A DNA stretch of 64,000 nt, taken from assembly GCA_022885665.1 (NCBI GenBank), contig JAGQDJ010000003.1, positions 593,711-657,710 of the forward strand. Direction: 5' to 3'. A model generated the notes under the pieces. It did no database searches and was not told the origin of the DNA. It saw only the letters and a list, made by a program, of their open reading frames with translations. Source of the stretch: Triops longicaudatus. Taxonomy: Eukaryota; Arthropoda; Branchiopoda; Notostraca; Triopsidae. Positions 1-11,497 of this stretch are shown here, piece after piece. Each line of letters starts with the position of its first letter. Position 1 is the stretch's first letter. Position numbers and translations under genes: made by a program.

Positions 1-3000
1 CCTTAGGGCCGAATCATATAGCGGCTGGCTTCAATAACCGTGTTTGGATTTATCCCTTGGGGGATCAGGCTATCGGCGAACAGCCTCGCGTGCGCCAGTA
101 CATGTTCAGCGTCCAATCTATGTTCCTGAGTGGAGAATTTGCCTCAGTTTTGATGGATAAAGGCAAACTATTACTTCACGAAGTAAGAAAATTAAGTAGT
201 TTGTCGATTTTGCCCTATTTCGTTCAATTTTTGTGTTCATTTGGCTACAAGTGATATTACACAACTTCGTTATGGTGTCTTAGTCTTTGCCTTAAAAAAA
301 ATCTTTTTACTATTTTCATTATAATTGATTGTGTTTACTTTAATTTTTTCTATACGTGCTAATTTTATAAAATCATAATATTTTCCCTTTTTTTCAGGTT
401 TTCACATGGCTGTTTTTGCTTTACTGTTCATTACTTGGAATTTTACAGAAATTGATTGACTTTTACGAAAAAATAATGATTTCCTTGTTTAAATAGGTGA
501 ACGGCGAGGGTGACGAAAAATCTAGTCGTATGTTTCCTGATAAAGAAACTCAAAATGTGCGAATCACCTGTCATGCATTATCGAAAGATTTTCTCATTTA
601 CGCTACTGATGTAAGTTTCTGGTACTTCCATTGCTTGAAATCACGAACTCTAATTTTTTAAAATATTTAGACCGGAGATTTAGTGATTTTCTCGCTGGAA
701 GAATGGAAAGTTATCAGCGAATACAGGCATACCTGTTCTTGGAAGAAAGTATTTCCTGATCCTGCAGGAATTCAGATTTTGGCTATTGATGACCGAAGTC
801 AGTGTTTCTGCTTCAATCCGGTAAATTTTGGACACGCATTTTGACACTTATTTATTTTTTTCTTTGAAAATCCACAGGTTAGTGATCAGCTGGTCCGTGT
901 ACCAGACTTTTTGCCAAAATGCGAAGGAATTTTATGGGATAGTTTAGCCCCTGCGAGGAATACCTTCATAGCTTACAATTCGGAAATACTAGAAGCTTAC
1001 ATTTTCCGGAAAGACAATTTTCAAGGTCCTACTCATGCTGTGATTTGCCATAGTCGGCCTTCAGCCTATCTTATTTCTTGTGATTTTTTGAAACATTTTC
1101 GATACATTTTTGTTGCGCATTTTTCACATATTAAATTTTTTTACTCATTTTTAAAACTTTCCATGTAGATTTCTGCGTATTTTATTTTCAGAATCTTTTC
1201 TTTATTTTTTCTTATTTTATTTTTTTATGTTCGTTTTTGTGCTTCTCAAGATAATTATACGTGTTTTTCCCCTCTCTCGCACAGGTTTAAAAGTGTCAAA
1301 AGTGGGGCAAGCGAATATACCAAATGGCCAATTACCTTTGTTGTTCCAAGGCCCGGAAATAACAGTATTGACGGCCGGAGCCAAACTTACTAGTCAAATT
1401 ATTGCTTGTTTGGACGTAGTGCCCAGTTCAGTAGCGAAACCGGAAGCGAAAGCCGTTTTAGAAAAACTTATTTCGCTCGAAAAGTATCTTGACGCTTGGC
1501 GTGTATGTGAAATACTCAACTCAACGGAAGATTGGATCCAGTTAGCCGAAGCCGCCCTCAAAAGCTTGGAAATAGCTTTAGGTAGACACTATTCATCCCA
1601 GAAGCAATTGTTGTCAACTTTTAGCTTACGTTCCGCTCTTTCAACTTTCTGTATTTTGTTTTTAATTTCTGTTTTATTTATTTTGCGTTTGTTTGCGACG
1701 TATAGCGATAAGGATTTATAAACGCCTGGGCGACGTTGGTATGGTATTTTCCTTGGAGAGCATTGCAGAAGTGGAGGATGCCAATTTGCTCGCAGGACAC
1801 ATTGCAATGTTGCTGGGCAACGTAACTTTGGCTCAAGTAGGTCGCAATTCGTGGCTTATCACCGTTTGCTAACGGAACTTTTGATAGGAACTTTACTTGA
1901 AATCGAGTCAACCGCAAGCTGCTTTTGAAATGCAGTGCGACGTTATGCATTGGGAAGAAGCTTTGACATTGGCCAAACAGTACGCGCCTCAAAGAGTGCC
2001 ATTTCTTTCCAAGGAATACGCCCAGCAGCTTGAAAGCATGTAAGAGAAACGCGAGATAAATTTGAGTTTGAATACCGGTTTACGTTTAGTGCAAATTTAT
2101 ACCGGGTATATTTGCTTCATAGGGGTGATTTTGCCACTGCATTGGTGCATTATGAGAAAGCGTTGCACGGGTTGGTCATTGAAGGCGTGACGGATGATTT
2201 GGCTGTTTGTCGAGCTGGTTTGGCCCGGACGGCCATTCGCTGTGGGGATATAAGGCGTGGCTTGAGTTTGGTGCAGCAAATCGATGACAAAGTCTTGTGT
2301 CGCCAGTGTGCGGAAGCCTTAGAAGAAACTAAGGTATGGCTATTGCTGCATTTCTTCCCTTCAATCTTTCATTTATTTATTTCTCTTTCTTTTTATTTAT
2401 TTGTGTTTTATTTGATTTATTTTTTATTTTATTTGTTGTTTTTTTTTCGATTTTATTTTGTTATTTGTTTCTTAAGAATTGGAACGAGGCAGCAGTTTTA
2501 TACGAGAAAACGGGACTTTCCGAAAAAGCTGCGGCATTGTACGTCCGGTTAAAGAATTGGTCCAAAGTGGGCGAGCTTATTGATCACGTGACGTCACCGA
2601 ATGTCCAGCTACAATATGCGAAAGTAAAGTTTTTATACCCTTCCATAGTAATTCTCGTAATTGCAGTCCGCATTATAGGCGAAAGAAGCGGAGGGCAAAC
2701 ATAAAGAAGCATTAAAAGCCTATGAAACGGCAAGAGATTTCGAAAGCGCCATCAGCTTATGTCTCGGCAAGCTGAATAATCCACAGGAAGCAATTCGCAT
2801 TGCCCGTGAGTCCAAAAGCGTCGACGGAGCGAAGTTAATAGCCAAGTAATATATTTTCCTATTTTTTTAATTTGTAACTTTCATATTCAGCACTGTAGGC
2901 CGAATCCTATTATTGGATCAGTTTTGCAATATTTAAAATTATTGAACTAGATTTGCAATTCACAAAGATTTGTTACTTTTTTTCTGAAAAGATATGTTGA

Positions 3001-5316
3001 GTGTTTTAAAATGTAAAATTTGCAGGTTTTTCATGAAGTTGGGAGATTACGCAGCAGCGTTGGAATACCTAGTATTATCACAGTGCCATGAAGCAGCGTT
3101 TGAGGTCGCTCAGCAGCATGGACAGATGGCATTATATGCTGAGATCTTGGGTGACCAAGCGCGGCCTGAAGATTACCTTCAAATGGCGCTTCATTTCGAG
3201 CGCGAACAGGATGCATTTTTGTCGGGGAAATTTTATGCACTGGCCGGTCAAGAACCTAAGGTAAAAAACAAAAGATACCAAAAATACAAAATGAAAGATA
3301 ATATTTTAACGCTTTTCCGATAGAAGAAGATTAATAGGTGAATAATCTATAATTTAGGGAAAGTTATGACCCTCTTCAACCCCTCTTTGCTTTTCATAGT
3401 TATCTTGAGCAGTTGACGTCTGTTGTTTGATAAAAAGCTGTTTGTATGTAGGCGATTAAATGGCTCTTGAAGGCTGCACAAGCTGGGAGGGACGAGGATA
3501 AAGCGCTAAGCTTGGCTACGAAGATAATTGGAAGTTCCCAAAACGAGCAACTCGTATCTCAACTAACGAGTTTTCTCCGAGGCGAAGTGGACGGAATTCC
3601 CAGGGTAAGCCATACTATGTGTAACGGTGAGTGGTGTGTTTACAAGCCTTGGTAGCGCAGTAGGCAGCGCGTGAGTCTCATAATCTCAAGGTCGTGAGTT
3701 CGAGCCTCACCCAGGGCATTTCGCTTTTTTTTCTTCAGTTATTATTTTGAATGTATTTCTCCATTTCTTTCGCTTTTTCTTGTCTCATTTCTAATTTTTG
3801 AGATTTTTACTCTTATTATTAATTAATTCTAACTATTTTTTCGTAACTTAGGACAGTAATTCATAACTTTTTTTTTTTTTTACGAAAAGGCTGTTTTTGT
3901 AGAGAACTTAAGTTTTGCTCTTTCATTGTATCATCTGTAGTTCGTGAGATTTTTAGGCTTATTTATTTTCATACTTTCGGCGTTTATCTAGGATGGCAAG
4001 TATCTATTTCGGGTTTATATCTCTCGGCGCCAGTACAAAGAGGCCGCGAAGTCTGCCGTTATCATCGCGAGTGAAGAACAAAATGCTGGTAAACTGCAAT
4101 AATTTCATACACATACTTAGGTGTACACTTGAAGCTTAACTGTTGATAAAGTTACATGCGTTATGCATGCGTTACACTGGTATATTTATGGTGTTTAGAA
4201 TCAGTTACTCGTAGAAGAAACTTAACATCCGTTTTAAGAATAAAATATAATGTACTAGTACTTTTACTGTAGTAATTAGGAGTTCTTATACAATTCTAAC
4301 GAACTTATTAATAATTTTAGAATAAATAAAACTATTTTACTTGTACACCATTTCATTACGTTTTGGCTGTAACGTGTTTGTTTTAGGAAATTACCGAGAC
4401 GCCCACGACCTGCTGTTACACATGTACCAAGAACTGTCTCAACATGCCATACACATTCCTCACGATGTAGAGCAAAACTTAATGCTTCTACATTCCTACG
4501 TTTTAGTGCGGATCCAAATTAAGCGAGGGGATCATTTGAAAGCCGCTAGAATGCTTTTACGAGTTGCCGAAAGTATCTCAAAATTCCCTGCACGTAAGAC
4601 TTTCCTTATCACGCTAGTTTTCACAGAAATTGACTAATCCTTTTATGATCATTAGACGTGGTGCCGATTTTGACGTCTACAGTGATAGAATGTGATCGAG
4701 CTGGTTTGAAAAAGTCGGCTTTTCAATACGCTTCAATGCTACTCCGTCCCGAGTACCGGGAATCGCTTGATCCCAAGTACAAAAAGAAAGTTGAGGCTAT
4801 TGTACGCAAACCACCCAAAGGTGAAATCAACGAAGACGCTGAGACCACGCCTTGTCCGTATTGCCAGTACCCGGTGATGGAAACGAGTCTTTCGTGCGGC
4901 CAGTGCAAAAACACTTTGCCATATTGCATAGCAACCGTAATATCTTATAATATCTGATCTCCTGTTTTCGTTCTTTTTTCTCGTTCGTTTTGTAATGTAT
5001 ACTGCTTACGTCTAATTATTGATAAAGTTGATTAAATGCTAAAGCAATCTTGTTCATAGGGAAACCATGTCGTGGCTAATGATTTGACGCGGTGCCCCTC
5101 ATGTCGCTTTCACGCTATCAGAACCGACTTCTTATCGTACGTTTTTGCTGAAACTTGCAAAGCAGTAATGCTTTAAAAGATATGTTTTTCTTCAGGGTTC
5201 TTGAGATCATTGGAAACTGTCCTATGTGCAGTACCGCTGTGAACTTGGAAGACGTGAAAACAATCAAAGGCCTTGATAGGATATCTCTCGCGTCTGGCTC
5301 GGTGGACGAACGTTAA
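1..5316 (+). CDS. WDR19: WDR19 / IFT144, intraflagellar transport protein (5' partial)
   Basis: IFT-A core subunit that carries cargo in retrograde ciliary transport. Exons: 1-182, 497-610, 671-820, 878-1025, 1285-1581, 1706-1836, 1888-2039, 2123-2333, 2477-2623, 2679-2845, 3026-3260, 3452-3604, 3992-4088, 4387-4593, 4656-4936, 5060-5136, 5196-5316; all phases agree. About 955 residues are present, starting inside the second beta-propeller, so roughly the first 400 residues lie outside the window. The middle is a TPR-like helical solenoid with family motifs such as LLAGHIAMLLGN, GDIRRG and GDYAAALEYL. The C-terminus has paired CxxC zinc-ribbon motifs (CPYC, CGQC, CPSC, CPMC) as in vertebrate WDR19. 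The donor of exon 4 (G/gtcct) is weak and is the least certain border. A tRNA-Met gene sits in the intron 3605-3991. Confidence 0.93.
3646..3718 (+). tRNA. tRNA-Met (CAT), elongator type
   Basis: A full cloverleaf can be drawn by eye. The acceptor GCCTTGG pairs with CCAGGGC (one U-G pair) and A is the discriminator. The D arm starts TAGCGCAG, the anticodon loop is CTCATAA with anticodon CAT, and the T arm is GTGAG/TTCGAGC/CTCAC. The sequence closely resembles metazoan elongator tRNA-Met. It lies within a WDR19 intron in the same orientation. Its A and B boxes (TAGCGCAGTAGG, GTTCGAGCC) provide the internal RNA polymerase III promoter, and a T-rich run follows from 3719. Confidence 0.95.
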
Positions 5317-5920
5317 ACAAACTTAAACCTCCCGGAAAGCCCCTTAAACCGAGAAGCAGCAAGCCTGCGTGTCCGTGGATCTCACCTGTGTATTATAAGC
5401 ACTCCAAATCCGTCCAATCAGCACTGCATCCTTTTACAGATATGCTTTATGTAATCGCGATGAACAAACAAAGCCGTTCCTTTTTATCAGCCACGGTGCC
5501 AAAGCTACTGTATCAGCTTTAGCCTTCTTTTTCTTGCTGAAATTAGCTGTTCGATGCTGCGAGGAAAGCACGTGGCTTAGTTTTCGATTTTCAAGAGAAT
5601 ACATGGCTTGAAAACACGACTGGCTGCTAATCTTGGGTTAACTGTCCTTCAAGGAGCTTGAGACCGTCGTAAATTTTATCTATGTTGTGATAAATATTTT
5701 ATCTATGTTATCTACTTTTTATCCTTTTTTTCCGGAAAAGTGGTGCCATTCGACATAGGGAAATTTGTGGCGGCTGCAACGCCCATAACCTTCAATAGTA
5801 CATCGTTTTTAAGATGAGGCTGATAAGAATGTCTACGATGACATAAAAAGTCAAGAGCTCTTCCCAATGAGTGGATCATTGTGTTCGCTCCTTCGGCCGA
5901 GATCTCAACGAGTTTAACCA
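5317..5920. other. Intergenic: WDR19 3' flank and CD36-like gene 5' flank
   Basis: No coding exon, RNA gene or clear repeat was seen here. It should hold the WDR19 3' UTR and the promoter and 5' UTR of the downstream scavenger-receptor gene. Confidence 0.6.
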
Positions 5921-8179
5921 ATGGCTTGTTCGCCTGTTACGAAAGCTTCGGTCGTATTGAGTATAGGGTTAGTTGTGCTAATTGCGGGAGTTGTTCTCGG
6001 GTGGTATGGATTTAAGCAAATTATCCTGAATGTGGTTAAATCGGTGAGTTCTGCTTTCGGTGGATTACGCAGACATTGTAGTAATGTTTGACAACAATGC
6101 TCTCATTGGCTTACTACCCAATGAGGTCTCGTGAGAATCTTAAAAAAGTTGTCAATTGCTTTTTGGAATTTTGCACTTTACTTTAATTTGTTACAATTCG
6201 TTTCAGAGCTCGGTGTTGGAAGAAGGATCGCAAACATATGATCTGTGGAAAACCTCGCCCATTCCCATTTATATGGCTTTTCACATTTTCAACTGCACAA
6301 ATCCTGATGACGTTCTAAAGGGAGCAAAACCACAATTAGTCGAAATGGGCCCTTATGTATTCAAGTAAACGTTTATTTCTGCATAGTCTACAAAAGGCAC
6401 TAAACCAATATTCGTAGAGAATCGCGAGAAAAGGGCAACGTATCCTTCCAAGAAAACACAGTCACTTACAAGGAATACGCCTATTACTGGTTCGATGAAG
6501 AGAAGACTGGTCCAGGAGCCTCTCTAAGTGACAAAATTACGCTGCTAAATCCTATCTATGTGGTAAGCTTAACCGGCAGGCTTAAAGAAAAAGAATATTA
6601 CTTAAATTCAATCTTAAATAAGGGATTAGCATCTTACGCCGACAACGTAGATATCAACGCAGTTCAACTAAGACTGATCAAGAAAACACTGGCGAATTAC
6701 AACCAAACTTTATTCATGACGCAAACAGTTGGTGACCTTTTATTTCACGGATGGGACATTACGGACTGGCTTAGTCTTTACGAGCTAGTGCGCAAAATGG
6801 TTTCCGTGCCGTTGCCCGACATCCCCGATTCTTTCATGCAGAACCCTTATGTCGGACTCTTCCAAGTAATTCGTCTCTAATTGATGTTTGGCGATTATTT
6901 TTGTAACCATTTCTGCGATATTCCTTTCCATAAAAGAGTAATGGAACCAATGACGGTGAATACGTAATCCACAGCGGCAAAGACGATTACACAATGCTCG
7001 GTGAAATTTTGAAGTGGAAGAATGAGAGTAGCTTGTCATATTGGCACACCCCGGAATGCAATATGATTAACGGAACTGATGGAACTTTATATGCCCCACT
7101 TCTGGAAAAAAATCAAAAGATCTACATTTTCAATTCGGATCTCTGCAGGTAAAAGCTTTAGTTGTACAAAACTTTAGTTGTACAAATTCATTCCGAAAAT
7201 TTGACGTATTAATTCGTATTTCTTATATGTTAGATCAATTTATTTGGAATACGACCGAGACTCGGAAATGCTGGGCATTAAGACGCGTCGATACACGACG
7301 TCCGAGTACGTGCTGGCAAACGTTAGTGTAAACCCCGAAAACTTGTGTTATTGTCCGACCCCGAACACACCTGAGAATTGTTACGGCGCTTCTATTCTTG
7401 ACCTACGAACCTGTTCTCACGGTGAGAACATATTTTGCCTAATTTAACTCCAGAATATTTTTTTCCTTTTAATTTTATTAATTTGAAATTCAAGGTTGTG
7501 ATAACTTAAAGTATACCTAATTTACTACCCGCTTAATTCACTATTCCGTCTAAAAATTATTTTAATCAGTGGTTTTATCACAGGCGCACCGATTTTGATG
7601 TCAACACCCCATTTTTATCAAGGAGACCAGCGTTATATAGACGCTCTAGCTCCTGGTAGTATGAATCCCCAGAAAAAGCTGCACGAAACGTTCTTTGAGC
7701 TGGAGCCAGTAATCGAAAGAAAAATTATCTTAAAAATATAAGTATTTTGACAAAAAAAAATGATTTTATAGATTTCGTCCGCTCCATTGTCCGCTGCCAA
7801 ACGAATTCAGATTAATATAGAATTGAAGAAGTACTCGTGGATCAGATTATTTGACATCAGTGAAGTGATTTACCCCATAATGTGGGTAGATGAGGTAATT
7901 TCAATGATCAATCAACCTGGTTGGATTTATTTACGGAGTACTTGTATTAATAGTTCGCAGATATTGATCAAAAACTAGCAGACGACATCAACAATGAGCT
8001 ATTCGGGCCTATTAACGCTCTCAAAATAACCAGGGGAGTTCTTGTGGGTGTTGGTGCTTTCGTAACATTGCTGGGATCAATGTTACTCGTTAAAGCTATG
8101 AAAAAAGTAAGCTACATTTACCATGTCTGCACTCTATCAATGTTTCACTATCTTTTTATAGCGGAACGAATTGGTCTAG
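5921..8179 (+). CDS. CD36 / scavenger receptor class B family membrane protein
   Basis: A two-pass membrane receptor with a large extracellular or luminal domain, of the family that binds or moves lipids and lipoproteins (CD36, SCARB1, LIMP-2, SNMP). Exons: 5921-6043, 6207-6364, 6418-6865, 6937-7148, 7234-7421, 7584-7708, 7772-7894, 7954-8106, 8162-8179; about 515 residues, typical of the family. The first exon encodes an N-terminal membrane helix at about residues 9-31. Family signatures include the FNCTNPDDVLKG region, ending in EMGPYVFK, then NGTNDGEYVIHSG, and a cysteine cluster in the distal ectodomain (LCYCPTPN, ENCYG, LRTCSHG). A second helix precedes a very short basic tail ending in KKRNELV. 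The last exon codes for only five residues. AATAAA at 8293-8298 may be the poly(A) signal. Which paralog group it belongs to cannot be settled by eye. Confidence 0.92.
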
Positions 8180-8462
8180 CCTTGTAGACTGCAACCTGGT
8201 GATATTTTTAACCAAAAGTGTCAAATCTTGATGCCACGCGTGAATTCCTATAAGAAACTAATGAATGATACACGAAAATGAATATTTTATCAAATAAATC
8301 TGAGAAATTGTCAAATAGGTTACTAATTCTGAACTAACACAATAGTTTCAGTAATCTAAGGAAAAACACTGTTTAATAGGGAAATTTTACGAAATATTTT
8401 ATTTATTCATGTGAAATATTAATACCCAGTCAACTATGACAAGAACCAGACTTGGACAAATT

Positions 8463-9991
8463 TTAGAACAAGTCTTGCATGCTTTCTTCGACAAAACGTT
8501 TATAAATCGACATAAACTTAGCCACGAAGGCTTCCAAATGAAAAATGGATTTGCTGCCCAGGCACAAACGGTGATCGTAAAACGCAGCCAATTGCGCAGT
8601 TTGGGCTTTGAGCTGTCCGTCGCAGTTTTTGACCAATTCTTTTAGCAATTTCTATGAGTAAGCAAATGATTTACAGATTCAGTAAAAAAAATAATAAAAA
8701 AAAAAATAAAATAAACAATACTACGTGAATTTACCTTGAAGATGACTTCAGGTGGAATGCAATGAGACAGTAACTCGTATAATCTTCCTCGGACTTCCAA
8801 TAATGATTTCGGGCTCTGTTCCTTAACGATTTTATCAGCTGTTTCTCGAAGAAAAACTTCCCAGTCAGGTTCCACAATGTCTTGATTTGCAGTAAAGGGA
8901 TATCTAAGTTACAGAGCAATTAGAAAATTTTCACGTAAGCTTGATAAGATAGTTTACTGTTGAACTTTGCACGCTTCGGTCATAAGCATTGCCCGACGCA
9001 AGTTTCCTTCGGATTTCTCCGCAATCCGTTTCGCTAGCGAGTCAGGAAGTTGCAAGCCTTCTTTCTTACACGTTACCTATAATAACAAATCGTTTTAAAA
9101 GCTTACTAACCAGAACAAGGGGTAAATTTACTTGTAAAACAGATACTATTTCTTCAGCTGTAGGTGCAGGTACGCGAACACCCAAGCATCGACTCCGGAT
9201 AGCCGCAATCACTTTGGAAGTCGAGTTGGCGCACAGAATAAGACGACAAGTGGCCATGTACTTTTCCATAGTACGACGCAAAGCGTGCTGGGCGTCTTTT
9301 GTTAGTTTATCCACTTCCGTAAGTACGACAACTATAAAAGCGTTCAATAAAATGTAATTTTACACGTTACAAGTTCAGGTAAAAAAAAAATATTTGAAAT
9401 TGCTATGACCGTCAAGTGGTAGGACATTTAGAATGTGGAAAATGGGTCTTATATTACCTTTAAATTCTCGTTGGCTACCAGTGTCTAATTGCTGAGTTTG
9501 AGCAATGTTTTTTATCATTTCTTGGATAACGACGCGATCGTATATACCCACGTCACTGGGGTTGATTTCGATATGGTAGTTGCTAGCTACTGTGATGACT
9601 TCTAATTTTTTGTTCGAGGGCGTCTATTACAATAAACATCTCTAAGTACGCAAATTAAATCTCAGAAAATGCGAAAAATTACAGTGAACTGTTGGTGTTC
9701 GATGCGCAGTTTTTCAACACCAGGGCCGTACAATTCTCGCAAGAGACACATTATACGTGTCTTCTTGCCCGCTCCAGAAGGGCCATATACCAGTAAATGA
9801 GGAAAATCTCCTTTCGTAACCTGAAATTACATGCGTTCCACAACAAAGAATTGTGAAATTTTTACAAGAAAAAGTGTAATTCCTTGAAAGAAAACAAAAT
9901 TTACCATCTTTTTGAAATGCTGGGCTTGGTCTTTATGGTAATCTAGTTTGTCCAGCGTGTTTGGACGATATTTATCTACCCACAAACTCAT
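8463..9991 (-). CDS. RFC3: Replication factor C subunit 3 (clamp loader small subunit)
   Basis: An AAA+ subunit of the RFC clamp loader, which places PCNA on primed DNA in replication and repair. Exons in coding order: 9991-9905, 9820-9683, 9623-9458, 9331-9132, 9076-8958, 8903-8735, 8651-8463; about 355 residues, the full family length, with phases consistent. It starts MSLWVDKYRP as in animal RFC3. Visible motifs are Walker A GPSGAGKK, the Walker B-like segment LTEVDKLTKDAQ (not a classical DExx, as expected for RFC3), the SRC motif IRSRC that supplies the arginine finger, and the C-terminal collar helices ending near HLEAFVAKFMSIYKRF. The gene is tail-to-tail with the CD36-like gene, with about 280 bp between the two stop codons. 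Confidence 0.96.
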
Positions 9992-11497
9992 ATCAGAAAT
10001 GTTTTTATAATAATGAAAATATAACGCACAACAACTTAGTACCGCCAAAACTTTTCACGTGTCACACTGAATCGTGAACCGCGAACAGATGGGGTTGCAA
10101 CTTCTTTCGACGTTGTAGTCAAGCTAGCCAAGCACGAAAGTGCGTTTCTGAAATTTCAATAAAAAAAAGTCCGACGTAATATTCCCCAGATCACACCAAT
10201 TTTACCTTGTAAGCGAATAGAATCAGAAATTATAACTTAAAAATTCCTTATCCGTACTAAATACAGCATTAACATCGACGTCTTTGATCCAAATTACGTT
10301 TATTTCGCTCCGCGGCAAGATGCGAATGTAACAACAGATTTGCAAAAGAAAGGACCCGGTAATAGCGGAAGTCAAGGAGGAAATCCAGCATAAAAATGCT
10401 TGATGGATGAACAAATTTTGTTTGCATTTTATTAGACTGAGATTCTAGATGGACTTTTATTTATGATGGACTGTTAGAAATTCTAGCAATTACTAATAAT
10501 TGATTACTTAGTTTTCAATTACAAAAAAAAAAACTTTGAGATTTTTCTCGTTTATGTCGCGTATGCTGGAGAAGCTTTCAGATGATATTGCACTCCAATA
10601 TTATAATTAAAATAAAGCCCTGTGATGTCAAATTATGATATTTCGGATACTTTTAACGACAAACCTGACAGTCGTGACTTTCTAGTTTTGGCTCTCGTAT
10701 ATGTTTAATATTGTCCCTAGTTTTCGGCGGTGTAGTACGTTGAGTTTTCTTGTAAATATTAACTTCTTGAACGTGAATAACATATACTTCGATTCCCACG
10801 CAGTGCGACATCTTCCGCTGATATTTCCCTTATGCATTATCTCCTACAATAAGTTTGTTTATTGATTGTACTAAAGGAGGTGAAGTTCCGATAAAATATT
10901 ACTGCTCGTGCAATATAGCTCGAGGAATCAATCAAATAATCGATGTACATGTAGCAAGACCACACTATGCAATAACTTTCTTTTATGTTATGTCTATACC
11001 AAGCATTTATTTATTTATCTACTAGCTTTTACTGTAATTAGTTTTGTCGAGAACGCATAAGCTCTTGTGTAATCCCATGCAATGAAACCCTAAAAACAAC
11101 ACTCTAACAGTGATTTCCGAAGCAAATAGCGGAAATTTCTCGCTAAAGTACGCTTAGTTTTTCAATATTTTTAAAAGAAAACTCCATGATCTTAAAGCAA
11201 ATAATGAATAAATTATAATATCATCCGCTCCAACTAAACCGCGCAGTCGTACGGTACGTCAACTACACAAGGGCCTAATTTTCGATATTATTTCTACTAC
11301 TCCGTAGAAAGCATAAATATTACATGGGGCCACATTCCGTTCTGGATGCTAAATGGGGAGCGATCACTGCGCCTTTGCGGCATGGCAAACGGAATTTACG
11401 AGACTAGTGCGTTGGCCTTTTGTGTTGTTGGATTCTAGAGGCCTTCTTTAGTATCGGTAGTTAGAGTTCAGTACCTGTACATGGAACACACAAAAAA
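9992..11497. other. Intergenic between RFC3 and the ionotropic receptor gene
   Basis: No coding exon that I can support. This is the divergent promoter region of RFC3 (-) and the ionotropic receptor (+). Unseen 5' exons of the receptor, for example a signal peptide, could lie here, but none stood out. No clear repeats. Confidence 0.5.
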
